Source of the DNA: Trichomonas vaginalis G3 | Lineage: Eukaryota; Parabasalia; Trichomonadida; Trichomonadidae | Length of the DNA: 64,000 nt | Assembly (NCBI RefSeq): GCF_026262505.1 | Contig: NC_067206.1 | Span: 7,778,879 to 7,842,878 of the forward strand | Direction of reading: 5' to 3' | Made by a program: the position numbers and the translations under genes | Shown: in pieces, positions 29,885 to 40,260 of the stretch | Layout: each line of letters begins with the position of its first letter | How positions within the stretch are numbered: the first letter of the stretch is position 1 | The notes under the pieces: generated by a model | Told to the model about the DNA's origin: nothing | The model's input: only the letters and a program-made list of their open reading frames with translations | Databases searched by the model: none

Positions 29885-31411
29885 TTATTTTGTTGCACCC
29901 TTTGATCTCAAGTATTCTCTTATTTCCTTTGTCTTTCCAATCTTTCTTACAGAGATTCCACTTTCTGTTGTAGCGTTGATGTTTGCCTTCTTCTCCACGA
30001 GGAAGACAACAATATCCATGAAGCCATTTTGAGATGCAACTAAAAGAGGTGTTGCACCACTCTTGAACTTCTTCTCTGTGTCAGCGCCGCCTTCAACAAG
30101 GATTTTAACGATATTGATATAACCGTTTTGAGCGGAAACGTATAACGGTGTTGCTCCATCGGTGCAAACTTCATCTAATTTGGCACCTGATTGAACTAGC
30201 ATTTCAACGATATCGGAATAACCTCTGTAAGAAGCGATGAACAGTGATTTCGGATCTTTTTCAACATCAGCGTGGTTATCTAACAACAAACTGACGACAT
30301 CGCGATGTCCATTTTGACATGCGAGGTAAAGAGGAGTGGCTCCGTTCTTTGTAATAGCATTTACATCGGCACCTCTGTCTATTAACTTCTTAGCAACTTG
30401 GACATGTCCGTTCTGGCAGGCGATTGAAAGTGGAGTTGAGCCATTGGAAAGGGAAGCCTCGATATTTGCCTTCTCGGAGAGAATGGAGACAACTTCATTA
30501 CGACCATTCTGGGCAGCAATGTACAATGGAGTGGCTCCAGCTCCAAATTTGCATTCTGTATTAGCTCCGTGAGCGATGAGGGAACGTACAGTAGATGTAT
30601 TGCCATTCTGGCAAGCTATGTAGAGTGGTGTTGATCCGTCTTTCGTAACTGCTTCGATGTTTGCGTTTGATTCTGCGAGAAATTCAACAACTTCTGCATG
30701 TCCTTTCTGGGAAGCGATGTAGATTGGTGTAGCTCCCCTTGCTGTGTGAGCTTCGATGTTTGCTTTCTTGCGGACAAGGAGTTTTACGATATCAAGATAA
30801 CCTTCTTGAGCCGCAAAGTAGAGAGGAGTGGCGCCATCGGATTCTGTCTTCTCGATGAGTGCTGGATCATCGTTTATTAAGTTCTCAACTGTCTTCAGAT
30901 CGCCTCTGAAAACTGCTTGAATTATGTCTGAGGAATCATGTGATGGCTGTACTGGTAATGAGTTGGCACTGACATCAATTTTAGCGGCCTTTGGAATTGC
31001 TTGTACCTTCTCGTTCTCGAAGTCAAAGATTTTTTCTTTCAAAGAGCGAGTTTTGATCTTCTTCTGCTGTAACTTGCCTGAAACTGCTTCAAAGAATGGA
31101 CTATCTGGAACATACTCCATGAGTTCGAGATAATCGTTAGTTTTGGCATCGGAAATCTTTAATTCTTTCAAAAGAAGAACATTTTCGGAATTGTATGCTT
31201 CTTCGGATTTCTGCATGAATGTTTTAGCTTTTTCTGTTGTAATTGGCTGCGCATCCTTTACAATCTCGACTAAATATTTGATCGGCAAATTGTAAAGAGA
31301 ATTATTCTCAATATAGTCTGGGAAATCATTTGAAATCTGTTGGAGCTTCTCATTTAGGAACTTGTCTTGTGATGTGATGGCAAGGAGATCCTTGAGAATG
31401 TTATCGCTCAT
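29885..31411 (-). CDS. Ankyrin-repeat protein, about 11 repeats
   Basis: The ATG at 31411 (MSDNILKDL) is chosen; the frame extends upstream only to a TTG. In the 508-aa protein, residues 1-150 are a helical N-terminal domain. Ankyrin repeats then run from about 155 almost to the end with the strong consensus DGATPLYIACQNGH--VV--L-----ANIEA. About 11 are recognisable; one near 385-405 is short and lacks the usual TPL. Repeats are highly regular, implying recent internal expansion. Expected to be a cytosolic binding scaffold. Unlike the ankyrin gene at 10671, its repeats are contiguous and lack spacers. Confidence 0.92.
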   Translation of the reverse strand: MSDNILKDLLAITSQDKFLNEKLQQISNDFPDYIENNSLYNLPIKYLVEIVKDAQPITTEKAKTFMQKSEEAYNSENVLLLKELKISDAKTNDYLELMEYVPDSPFFEAVSGKLQQKKIKTRSLKEKIFDFENEKVQAIPKAAKIDVSANSLPVQPSHDSSDIIQAVFRGDLKTVENLINDDPALIEKTESDGATPLYFAAQEGYLDIVKLLVRKKANIEAHTARGATPIYIASQKGHAEVVEFLAESNANIEAVTKDGSTPLYIACQNGNTSTVRSLIAHGANTECKFGAGATPLYIAAQNGRNEVVSILSEKANIEASLSNGSTPLSIACQNGHVQVAKKLIDRGADVNAITKNGATPLYLACQNGHRDVVSLLLDNHADVEKDPKSLFIASYRGYSDIVEMLVQSGAKLDEVCTDGATPLYVSAQNGYINIVKILVEGGADTEKKFKSGATPLLVASQNGFMDIVVFLVEKKANINATTESGISVRKIGKTKEIREYLRSKGATK

Positions 31412-32544
31412 TTTCTGTGTAAACAATTTGCGTTACACATCTTACATCAGTTTGACTTTGAAAGAAAATCTGATGGATAAAATGAACAAAAGAAGAATTA
31501 GATGGGTAATTTCAAAGGTACATTCACTATTTTTGACAAAATTTTAAATTTTCATGGGGTTGTAAATCTTATAATAACTAGATGAATAAGGAATGAATCC
31601 CAGTATAATGTGCATCATTATATTAAACACTATATGTAAGGCTAATGATTCTATTAACACTTATGAAGATCTATAGTATTTGAGCAGATAAATTTGATAA
31701 TTTCCAAAACTCTTATATTTCAAAATTAAAGTGTGCGAATGCATTTAGATGAGAGCAAAAAGAGATTGATGCTGTTAAAACTAGGTGTTAATTTGCAATT
31801 ATTTCGCATCACAAGAACTACCCAGTAAATTCGGCTATCTTTCTTTGCAATTATTCTCCATTATACATATAATATAATGGTTAGGGTTTGAAGAAAAGTT
31901 ACTAGAGAATTATTGACTTTTGAAATAATGCAGAATTTTACTTGAAGAAATCATTAATTTATGAGTTCCAAATTGCTAAGCATGACGAAGGATCATTAAA
32001 TTTGCTACAATTAAATACACTTATTGCAGAATTAAGATTTTTGAAATTAAAAGTTTGAAATATTGCCTTTTTGAATAAAAATTTAAATTTTATTATATAA
32101 TCATGATAATATCTTATAGAAATTAAAAGAAAATATTTTAAACCATTCAAATATTTTGAATGTCTTATCAATTTAAAATATTAAAAGATAGCTTGATTTT
32201 ATCATCATTAGTTGTTATCAAAGTTTTCTTCTTTTGATGAACAACAGTAAATGATTTGTTAATTACTTGTCTTCCTTTTTCGCAGCAAAATCGAAAGTTA
32301 TGATGATAATCTTGCTGTCAATTTTGAAACTCTTTGATTTACAAGTAAGCATTCCTTTGGAAAAGCAGTCCTATTCTGTTTTCAAGATATTTTAAAGCCT
32401 CCATTTCATACAATGCGCAGATCTATTCGAAATTGCAAGAACTCTCAAGAAAAATGCAGCAGCAAAGAAGATTCAATAGTTTCTGGCATCAAAAATTTAC
32501 AACCTTAATACAACAGTTAAAGAGAAGCTCGAAAAGAAAATAAT
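31412..32544. other. Intergenic, no intact gene
   Basis: More than 1.1 kb of A+T-rich DNA. The part from about 32280 to 32540 has a less A+T-biased, coding-like texture (GCAAGAACTCTCAAGAAAAA, CAGCAGCAAAGAAGATTC) and may be a decayed gene, but I cannot identify it. The 552-bp repeat begins directly after it. Confidence 0.4.
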
Positions 32545-33096
32545 TAACCATAAAGCTGGAAACCATTCGATATCTACTATTGGATCTAATAAAAAGTTAA
32601 TTATAACATATTTTACATGCTATTTGTTGACTTTGTTCCATTATATTACCATATATATCTTTTTGAAATCTAAAATATTTTTACGATTTTAACCATGTGT
32701 TGTTGAAACCATATATCAATCTTAGCTAAAGTATAGTTTATGAGTCTGTCACCATCTAACGTATGAATTTTCAAAAATGTCAAATATGTTCATTTTTTCT
32801 GTATATTCAGCCATAATTTCACGTAGTTATACTATTCAACTATTATTTAATATTTTTATCGATTTAAATATATGATGAGATGCTTAGTTCTCCCGGAAAT
32901 CAATTTTTAATCGCAATTTTAACTTTCCAAAAAAATTCAAAAATAAAAATCCCTCTCAATTTTCTAAGTTTTATAACTCGCCAAATCTCTAGCCAAATTT
33001 TTTTGGTCCGTATAAATATTGTTAGGCACTATATAGGGATGCTATTTATCCTATTTTCATCCCATTTTACTGTTATCGCCTAGTGAATGTACCTTT
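32545..33096. repeat. 552-bp dispersed repeat, copy 2
   Basis: Same-orientation copy of 5334-5885, of equal length and with only scattered substitutions. The flanks are unrelated to those of copy 1. Confidence 0.9.
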
Positions 33097-33512
33097 GTAA
33101 TTTCTTTATCCGTTCAATGAATTCAAATTTTTTACGATCTTTTGAGTGGAGAAAACTATTTTTGTGATTTTTGATTAAAATTATGATTTGTGCCCTTATC
33201 TGCATATGAATATAAAGTTTAAAATTTCCAAAAATTTTATGAAATCTGAAAAATGACAATAAAAAATGAAAAAATTATCTTCATTTTTTCAATTTTCAAA
33301 AAAATTTGGAGGTTTTCGGAGAAATTAAATCGATAAAACAATAGGATAATAGACAAAGAATATATTGATAATAAAATTTCAATAAAAAAGGTTAGTAAAT
33401 AAAAATTAAATTTAAAATTCAAAGTATATATTTATAATATTATAGGTGGCCGAGAGCAATATAAAAGAAGGTAGTTAATTTGATTAATAAACGTCAAGAA
33501 TCTCACTTAATT
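33097..33512. other. Intergenic 3' of transketolase
   Basis: A+T-rich, no gene. The transketolase stop is part of TCTAAAA, so the UAAA signal known to guide trichomonad polyadenylation overlaps or abuts the stop codon. Confidence 0.55.
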
Positions 33513-35516
33513 TTAGAACTGTGGTCTAGCGGAGAGATCTGGGACTGGGGTCTTTGAGTAATAATCAAGGACCTTCTGAGCGCGCTCAGCAACCTTTTCT
33601 GGTGTTAAGCCGAAGAAGTCGTAAACCTTGCCTGCTGGAGCAGAAAGGCCGAATGTCTCGACACCGAAGTGGACATGAGAGTACTTCTCCCAGCCCTGGT
33701 GGATGCCGGCTTCGATGGAAATTGTTGGGACGTTGCCTGGAAGGACGGACTTCTTGTACTCCTCGGACTGTTCCTCGAAGATCTCTGTGCATGGCATTGA
33801 GACGACACGGACTGGAAGGCCAAGCTTCTCAGCAGCATCGTAAGCGAGCTTGAGCTCTGTGCCTGTAGCAACGAAGATAAGCTTTGGATCCTGAACATCC
33901 TTGACGATGTAGCCACCCTTGAGAGCGCCATCGAAGTTAACGCCTGGAACTGGAGGAGCGTTCTGGCGGGAGAGGGCGAAGACTGCTGGACGAGCTGGGC
34001 CTGTGAGGGCAGCTGTGTAGCAGGCGGATGTCTCGAGGATATCGGCTGGGCGGAGGAGGAGTGTGTTTGGAAGAGCGCGGATCATGGCGAAGTTCTCAAC
34101 GTTCTGGTGTGTTGGACCATCTTCACCGAGACCGATGGAATCGTGTGTCATGATGAGGAGCATACGGAGCTTGTCGAGAGCAGCGACACGGAGAGCGCCG
34201 AGGCCGTACTGGATGAATGTGAAGAATGTGGCGACGAATGGGACAAGGCCTGGTAAGCCGTAGAACTGCATACCGTTGGCGATGCCGATCATACCGTGCT
34301 CACGGATACCGAACTCGAGGTAGCGGCCCTCGCGGCAGTCTGGCTGGAAGGACTTCTGGCCTGTAAGAGCTGTGTTGTTGGATGGTGTAAGGTCAGCAGA
34401 GCCACCGATAAGGCCTGGTAAGTGTGGAAGGATAGCGTTGAGCATAACACCAGAAGCAACACGTGTAGCAACATTCTTCTCGTCGGTGAGTGGCATGAAC
34501 TTCTTGAACTCCTCGACTGTGAAGTTTGGATGTAAGATCTGGTCGAGCTGAGCGTACTCTTCTGGGTACTTCTTGGCGTAGTCAGCGAACATGGCACGCC
34601 ATGCTTCAGCCTTCTGGTGGGCCTTCTCACGAACGCCGTCGTAGAGCTTGTAGACCTGTTCTGGGACAACGAAGGATTCTTCTGGGTTGAAGCCGAAGAA
34701 CTTCTTGAGGGCGGCGAGCTGATCCTTGTTGAGTGGTGTGCCGTGGACCTTTGGTGTGTTGGCAACTTCGGAACCGAAGCCGATTGTTGTCTTAAGATCG
34801 ATAAGGACTGGAGCACCCTTGAGCTCGAGGGCCTGGTTGATGGCCTTCTCGATGGCTTCGAGGTCCTTGTCGGCATTCTCGACAACGAGTGTGTGCCAGC
34901 CGTAAGCACGGTAGCGGGCAAGAACATCTTCTGTGAAGGCAAGGTTTGTGTTGCCATCAATTGTGATGTGGTTGTCATCATAAAGAACGATAAGATTATC
35001 GAGCTTCTGGTGGCCTGCCCATGAGGCTGTTTCAGCCTGGACACCTTCCATCATTTCACCATCCGAAACGAAGGCGAAGACCTTGTGGTTGAAGACTGGG
35101 AAGTCTGGCTTGTTGAAGCGAGCAGCAAGGTTAAGTTCAAGTGCAGCCATACCGATAGCATAACCAATACCCTGTCCAAGTGGGCCAGTTGTTGCCTCAA
35201 CATCATGGATGAGGTAGTGCTCTGGGTGGCCAGCGCACTTGGCATGTAACTGACGGAATTGCTTAAGATCGTCTATTGTGAGTTCGCGTTGGTAAAGGTG
35301 GAGTAAGGAATACATAAGGGCAGAGGCATGACCTGGGCCAAGAACGAAACGATCACGGTTGATCCAGTCCTTTTCGTAACTGTAGAATTTAGACCAAAGG
35401 ACGTGGGCTGCTGGAGCAAGACCAAGTGGAGCGCCTGGGTGGCCAGAGTTGGCTTTGCTGACAATATCAGCAGCAAGGCAACGGATTGTGTTAACAGCAA
35501 GGTTATCTGCTTCCAT
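33513..35516 (-). CDS. Transketolase
   Basis: A full-length 667-aa cytosolic enzyme of the non-oxidative pentose phosphate pathway. It moves two-carbon units between sugar phosphates using thiamine diphosphate and a divalent metal. Visible hallmarks are SGHPGAPLG with H26, GPGHAS with H63, GPLGQG at 111-116, the cofactor motif SDGEMMEG at 151-158, LYDDNHI at 178-184, HGTPL with H258, and the catalytic glutamate E406 in REHGMIGIANG. There is no targeting sequence. The gene is markedly G+C-richer than its surroundings with biased codons, creating many long shadow frames. This is typical of highly expressed trichomonad metabolic genes, though bacterial ancestry by transfer is also possible for this family in parasites. 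A TCATTT initiator lies just upstream. Confidence 0.98.
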   Translation of the reverse strand: MEADNLAVNTIRCLAADIVSKANSGHPGAPLGLAPAAHVLWSKFYSYEKDWINRDRFVLGPGHASALMYSLLHLYQRELTIDDLKQFRQLHAKCAGHPEHYLIHDVEATTGPLGQGIGYAIGMAALELNLAARFNKPDFPVFNHKVFAFVSDGEMMEGVQAETASWAGHQKLDNLIVLYDDNHITIDGNTNLAFTEDVLARYRAYGWHTLVVENADKDLEAIEKAINQALELKGAPVLIDLKTTIGFGSEVANTPKVHGTPLNKDQLAALKKFFGFNPEESFVVPEQVYKLYDGVREKAHQKAEAWRAMFADYAKKYPEEYAQLDQILHPNFTVEEFKKFMPLTDEKNVATRVASGVMLNAILPHLPGLIGGSADLTPSNNTALTGQKSFQPDCREGRYLEFGIREHGMIGIANGMQFYGLPGLVPFVATFFTFIQYGLGALRVAALDKLRMLLIMTHDSIGLGEDGPTHQNVENFAMIRALPNTLLLRPADILETSACYTAALTGPARPAVFALSRQNAPPVPGVNFDGALKGGYIVKDVQDPKLIFVATGTELKLAYDAAEKLGLPVRVVSMPCTEIFEEQSEEYKKSVLPGNVPTISIEAGIHQGWEKYSHVHFGVETFGLSAPAGKVYDFFGLTPEKVAERAQKVLDYYSKTPVPDLSARPQF

Positions 35517-35522
35517 AAAGAG

Positions 35523-35528
35523 AAATGA
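35523..35528 (-). promoter_or_regulatory. Initiator element TCATTT of transketolase
   Basis: Read on the minus strand, TCATTT ends six bases before the ATG, with the predicted start adenosine nine bases before it. It fits the trichomonad core promoter Inr, TCA(C/T)(T/A)(T/A), in which the A is the transcription start. It supports both the organism assignment and the chosen ATG. Confidence 0.85.
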
Positions 35529-36431
35529 AGTTATAGTTTTATCGTTTTTCTCAAATTTCCAAAGTTCTCAAAAACGATAATATAAACAAAAATTTTTTTG
35601 GAACTGAAAATTTTAAGTACTACCCTCCCCTAGTTATTTAATAATTTATCACTTCTTTTGTACTTCAAAAATGATTAAGATGATTTTGTCAAAAGTGGTC
35701 GGATAATATGATTGATGTAACGTTTGTAATTGCTCTATAGTATTCCAACAATCCGCACGAATATTATTTCTTTCTATAGTCCTTACAACCCATTAATTAT
35801 TCACTGAATATTTCATAATCTCATGATAGGTGTCAAACTATACGCCACGTAGTTGGGCGAGATCATGTAGATCATCCAAAATTTTATAATCAACCAACAA
35901 TTTGAGAAAGATTATTCGCCCTTTCAGAGAACAAAACAACAGAGGCCAAATGAATTAATCATGCAATGTATACCGTAATTACAGTTCCTCTTGATAAAAT
36001 CAATCGTACGAATGAGAATGCAAGATCCTTTCGTAAAGAATATTTGTTTTGCATCTGTTCCTATTGTTCTTGGATAGCATAAATTTAATATATGTTGTAT
36101 TGGCTGTATCCCGCCTTTTGGTAGCTAACATTATGATTGCTACCCTTATCATTATTCCATAAATATTATCATTACAAAAATGTAAAGAATATAAAAACAA
36201 TATTGGACTAGTCCAAAATACTTGCTAAGATTTTTTTTGAAACACAATTACAACAAATACGACGAAATGATTATAAAAAATACTTTATTTCATTGAGGGG
36301 ACTACAACTATTATATAGATTAAGAATGATAAGGTCATAATTGAATTATAAAAAAAAATATGTATTGCCTGGTATTTAGTAATAAAAAAAATGAAGGGAA
36401 AGTTTATGTATTTTCGAATCATTTTCAACAA
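35529..36431. other. Intergenic, no gene seen
   Basis: About 900 bp of A+T-rich DNA upstream of transketolase. The open frame at 36000-36200 on the minus strand has no recognisable feature. Confidence 0.5.
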
Positions 36432-36617
36432 TCACATGAAATATTCTACCATAGTTCTGTCTGGGAATTCACCACGAGCTTCAGGTGGAGCGGCTTCAAA
36501 CATCTTCCATCTAGTAGTCAAATCCGTAGATACTTCTAAAATTGATGCAGGATTGCCACCACGGTAGCAGTAGTTAGGGGCAGACCAAACAGTGAACAAT
36601 TTCCTATCAAACCATTA
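36432..36617 (-). pseudogene. C-terminal piece of a PP2A-type Ser/Thr phosphatase catalytic subunit
   Basis: Read on the minus strand this stretch encodes LFTVWSAPNYCYRGGNPASI, then an FEAAPPEARG segment and a YFM end before TGA. This is the C-terminal signature of PP2A/PP4/PP6 catalytic subunits (SAPNYC, the FEAAP segment, and a tail normally ending YFL). The homologous frame begins abruptly after a stop, so the metal-binding N-terminal two thirds are missing and it is a truncated pseudogene. It is unusual that the G at the usual CG dipeptide is preceded by G rather than C. It lies about 9.5 kb from the PP2A B56 gene, probably by chance. Confidence 0.85.
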
Positions 36618-36807
36618 AGAGATAGAATATGAACGTTTGCCGGAACCTTCCCGCTTCTCAAAAAACGTTTTTGGTTCTCATGTTCGAAACTTTTATCGAA
36701 GAGACAACAACGTTCAGAAGAAAAAACAAGATATTATTTTAAATGTTGTATGACTTAAACCGTCATAAACAAGCTTTTTGAAGTAAAACCGTCATTCTCA
36801 AACCACT

Positions 36808-36813
36808 TCATTT
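36808..36813 (+). promoter_or_regulatory. Initiator element TCATTT of the HNH gene
   Basis: TCATTT with its A nine bases before the ATG at 36819, matching the trichomonad Inr consensus and supporting that start. Confidence 0.75.
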
Positions 36814-36818
36814 TTTCG

Positions 36819-37475
36819 ATGTCCGAACAAGCACCGAAGCCGAACACAATGGCAGATGTCCTTTCAATGTTGCCAGACAAGCGCCCAGGTTCAAATTCAA
36901 ATTTTGAATTGAAAGCTCATCTGACAAACACCGTTAAGACTCTCCAAAGTAGTCTTATGGAAGAGATGAAGGACTTAAAAGGTGAGTTCCTCATGAACCA
37001 AGCTTCCAATGAGAAAGTCCTGAACGATTTGACGGAAACCTTGCCCATTTTACGCGAGAGAGAACCGAGACCTTGCCAGACTCATCTACCGTTTCTTGAA
37101 GAGATAGATGCCATCTGGAAGGACTCGGAAAGGACAGAAACCTCCAACACCGTACTTCGTGAACACAGAATTGCCGAAGGAATTGCGAGGAAGAAGAGAA
37201 ACACGAAAGAAGAGGAAGAGGAAGAAGAGGAAGAAGAGAAACACCGAAGAAGAGGAAGTTTGGGCAACCCTGTTGCCGATGACACTTACGAAATTTCCCA
37301 ACCCTACCCATACCAAATCCGCAACAAGGAGACCGGCAAGGTTCTTACCCCAGTTCTCAACAACTTGGGACACTTGAACCTTACCCTTCGGAATACGGTT
37401 CAATCTCCATGGGCAAGCTTGTCGCAATTCAATGGGTTCAAATCCAAACAAGAGGACGAAGGTCAGACACATTGA
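36819..37475 (+). CDS. HNH endonuclease-like gene, probably broken
   Basis: The 218-aa frame begins after a good initiator. Residues 1-125 are helical and unrecognised; 128-150 are a run of Lys/Arg/Glu. From about 155 it resembles the NUMOD4/HNH module of trichomonad endonuclease families (YEISQPYPYQIRNKETGKVL, then NNLGHLNLTL). The residues that should follow (HIDGDKLNNRKENLEW, the HNH core) are encoded downstream to about 37521 but not in this frame, so the gene looks disrupted at its end. HNH proteins cut DNA; such genes are a large dispersed family in trichomonads. Confidence 0.6.
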   Translation: MSEQAPKPNTMADVLSMLPDKRPGSNSNFELKAHLTNTVKTLQSSLMEEMKDLKGEFLMNQASNEKVLNDLTETLPILREREPRPCQTHLPFLEEIDAIWKDSERTETSNTVLREHRIAEGIARKKRNTKEEEEEEEEEEKHRRRGSLGNPVADDTYEISQPYPYQIRNKETGKVLTPVLNNLGHLNLTLRNTVQSPWASLSQFNGFKSKQEDEGQTH

Positions 37476-37611
37476 CGGTGACAAGCTCAACAACCGTAAG
37501 GAGAACCTCGAGTGGTTCTAAGAGTAAAAAAATTTTATTTTAGGGGGAAACCCCAAGTAAATTTAGGTGTTTATTTGGATAAGTATGTGAAATTAAGGTC
37601 AATTTGCAAAA

Positions 37612-37878
37612 TTAGTTCCCGACCTTTGAATTGGACTCTTTCGTTCTCCAGTTGCGTAGGAGGTCGTCCAGAGGAGTTGGTAGATTTGCAATCCAAGGAC
37701 GATTTGTCCTCCAGGCATTGAGGATGTACTGCTCGTAGAGTCTCATGACCCTCTCCTTCGCACAGACACCCTCTCCCTTGGAACGTAAGGCTTCTTCGAA
37801 GTGCTCGAATGCGATGCTGCGTGACCATCTGAAATGACACTTTTTGTCCGTTTGGTCAATGTTTGTGTCTCGTGCCAT
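37612..37878 (-). CDS. Small basic protein, unknown
   Basis: An 88-aa protein starting MARDTNIDQTDKKCHFRW; I use this ATG rather than a longer upstream frame without coding texture. It is rich in Arg, Trp and Lys, with helices FEEALRSKGEGVCAKERVMRL and LDDLLRNWRTKE. The composition suggests nucleic-acid binding, but there is no named domain. It lies between the HNH gene and a second minus-strand frame. Confidence 0.5.
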   Translation of the reverse strand: MARDTNIDQTDKKCHFRWSRSIAFEHFEEALRSKGEGVCAKERVMRLYEQYILNAWRTNRPWIANLPTPLDDLLRNWRTKESNSKVGN

Positions 37879-37999
37879 AGTCGACGAAAATACAAAACAA
37901 CAGGTTATATATGAGTTTGAGACCAAGAATTCCCACATTTAAATTCAAATTCGAATAAAAATTTTTTATTTCATGCAATGTTTTATTTCTGTGCCGTCT

Positions 38000-38383
38000 T
38001 CAAGTATGCCCCAATATTTCCTTTTCGATATTACATGAACTTCGGTGAAAATTTGTCCAATTTGAATTGACCCATCTTTTCACCGACCATGCCCATTTCA
38101 ATGAGTTTGTTATAGCTTCTTCGTTCGTCATGAGTGCATCGATGTTCTCATAGTAAACCTTCACTTTGGATTTGACTTCCGAGAAGAATTTGTTGTAGTT
38201 GTCAAGGACTGCCTTTGCGAACTGAGGGTAAGACCAATGTTCGACAATAGGTTTTAATGTGGTTACTAAGCCACTTTGACCTTGAGTGAATTCGTACTTC
38301 AAAACAAAAGGAGAAAACCTTTCAACAAAGTTGTCGACCTTCTCATAATGTTTACTCTTCATCTGATATTGTCCTACCAGCAT
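38000..38383 (-). CDS. Unknown 127-aa protein
   Basis: The ATG at 38383 (MLVGQYQMKSKHYEKV) is preferred; the frame upstream opens only with TTG. The protein is helical, aromatic-rich (FSPFVLKYEF, HWSYPQFAKAVLDNYNKFF, WAWSVKRWVNSNW) and basic at its end. No domain recognised. It may belong, with the small gene at 37612, to the HNH/Polinton-rich neighbourhood. Confidence 0.45.
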   Translation of the reverse strand: MLVGQYQMKSKHYEKVDNFVERFSPFVLKYEFTQGQSGLVTTLKPIVEHWSYPQFAKAVLDNYNKFFSEVKSKVKVYYENIDALMTNEEAITNSLKWAWSVKRWVNSNWTNFHRSSCNIEKEILGHT

Positions 38384-39889
38384 TTGTAAAGATATAGTCA
38401 AACGGTTTTGTATCTACTACATTTGTTCTTTGTTTTTCAACCTGAAGCATTTAATAATATGTAAGCCTTGCGCCTTAAAAGCTGCCCAACTTGGCTACCA
38501 TTTTACATACCAATAAAAATCATCTCTCTTCAAATATTATCTCATAAAGTTCTCTTTATGGAGAAAGTCAATGAAACATAAAACATTTCTCGACGGGCTT
38601 CGCCTTCAATCCCAGCTTGCTGCTTGCGGTCTATCTGAACTTCTTTCTTATATCATCTATACGCTTCAAAGTCTGAACAAATTGCTAAGAATCTTCATAC
38701 AACAGTTATTTCATATGTGATGACCTTTCAATGAACAAGCTCAGTTTAATATGCAATTAAAATCATCTCAAAGATGAGTCCATCCTTCCATCTTTAGGTA
38801 GCGACAACATTCTTTCATTGAAGAAGGTTCGACAGATCTAATGTAACTTAGCTGACAAAGTTGTTTATATCTATACATGCTCGGGCGGCGAATACATAGA
38901 GTTTGGACAAGACATACATATAGATTCTTCAGCAAATTCACTGTATAACTGGATTTTTATAACAATTTCCACGAGACAATACCACCTATTGACAATCTTG
39001 TAACAATCCTGTCTGAACCTTCACTTGTAAACGTCGATGTGAACATTCCAGCGAAGTGTCATCTCTTTGACGATCCTTTTGAAGTCAACTGAATTTAATA
39101 TTTTCTTTAAGGGCAATCGTCATTATCTACCACTGGCAATAGCTTTGAAGTTTTCAATTACGAATATAATCTGCTTCATTAAATATGGTAAACCTGACTT
39201 CTTTGCGACAGAGATGACTTTAAAATCTATTAAGTTTGTTTCAAAATTATATGCGTATTGTAACTCTGAAAGCGTTAATGGATTGCCTTCGCAGTCATGT
39301 TCTCTCACTACCGTTTGAAAGCTTGTGTTTAGAAAACTTTCATGTCATCCTCCTGTGCTAGGTTTCACATACACAGCAATAAGGAAAACTATCTTGCTTC
39401 TTTGTCTCTATCATTATTGTCTCAAACATTAAAGTTCTCAATAATATGTCCTTCCTGCTGGAATACTTCTAACTCTGTCTTATTTCCAATAGCTTTTCTC
39501 ACCTCCTACCAATACTTCTACCCAGTGCTTGGATATGTCATCAGAGTATACTGAACTTTTCTTGAATTTTGGTTGGTTTCATCATAACGTGTTCATAGTA
39601 TTATTATCTTTATTACTCTTGTCAGTTAGACTCGGTTGCTAGTTCTCTNNNNNNNNNNNNNNNNNNNNNNNNNAAATATACTGTTTTAAAATGGTATGCC
39701 ATATAGCTTTCTTGAATTTGTTAAGATATAGCCTAACGTATTTCCATCTGTATCTCTAGCGTTACATAAGCATAGCCCGCCTTAGTAAAACATACTTGTA
39801 TATTTTCTATAGTTTACGCCGGTATAAAAAGAGAAAGAAGTCTTGTTCTTCGCTATAGTAATAAAACTCCAACGTATGCTTACCAAATA
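38384..39889. other. Gene-poor stretch with a 25-base assembly gap
   Basis: No intact gene. Ns at 39649-39673 mark an assembly gap, so nearby structure is unreliable. A minus-strand frame at 39123-39308 and scattered coding-like texture suggest decayed Polinton or HNH-related DNA. Confidence 0.45.
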
Positions 39890-40260
39890 GTCCTGTAATT
39901 TCAATTGCTTCATCTTCTAGTTCGTCGACAAATTCGAATACAATATGCTCCATTTTGCCTATGTTCTTATTGTTTTCAGAACGAGTGACCCAGCGTAAGT
40001 TTTCAAGTCTATTGTCGTTTCTTATACGTTTATATGGTCTACAAGAGGTAGATTGTTAGGGTTCGGTATAAAATGAGTTGCAATGACAACATTTTAAAAA
40101 TAGTGTTTTCCACCATCTTCATAATAGCATATCCGTATTTTGTCTCCCATCGCTTAAAACTCTTTTGTCTTTTTGTTTCTGACTTCAAATGACTCACAAC
40201 AGTGAATTTCATATATTTCTCATCTAACAACAAGTTTCCACGGTCTTTCCAACAAACTCG
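39890..40260 (-). pseudogene. HNH endonuclease remnant
   Basis: Read on the minus strand, the stretch contains FIPNPNNLPLVDHIN followed, in another frame, by an RLENLRWVTRSENN-like run. These are the core signatures of HNH_3/NUMOD4 endonucleases (P-N-P--P-VDHI-, then N--NLRW). The upstream part (40039-40233) encodes a Lys-rich N-terminal segment. The pieces are not in one frame, so it is a pseudogene. Confidence 0.6.

Noticed and set aside
31412-31426. Five extra N-terminal residues for the ankyrin protein
   Set aside because: The extension begins with TTG; the in-frame ATG at 31411 is the likely start.
33554-35528. Many open frames opposite and out of frame with transketolase
   Set aside because: Shadow frames of a strongly codon-biased gene; Ser/Gln/Arg-rich or low-complexity translations.
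25260-36617. Functional pairing of the PP2A B56 gene and the phosphatase catalytic fragment
   Set aside because: The catalytic fragment lacks its N-terminal two thirds and lies behind unrelated genes; proximity is probably chance.
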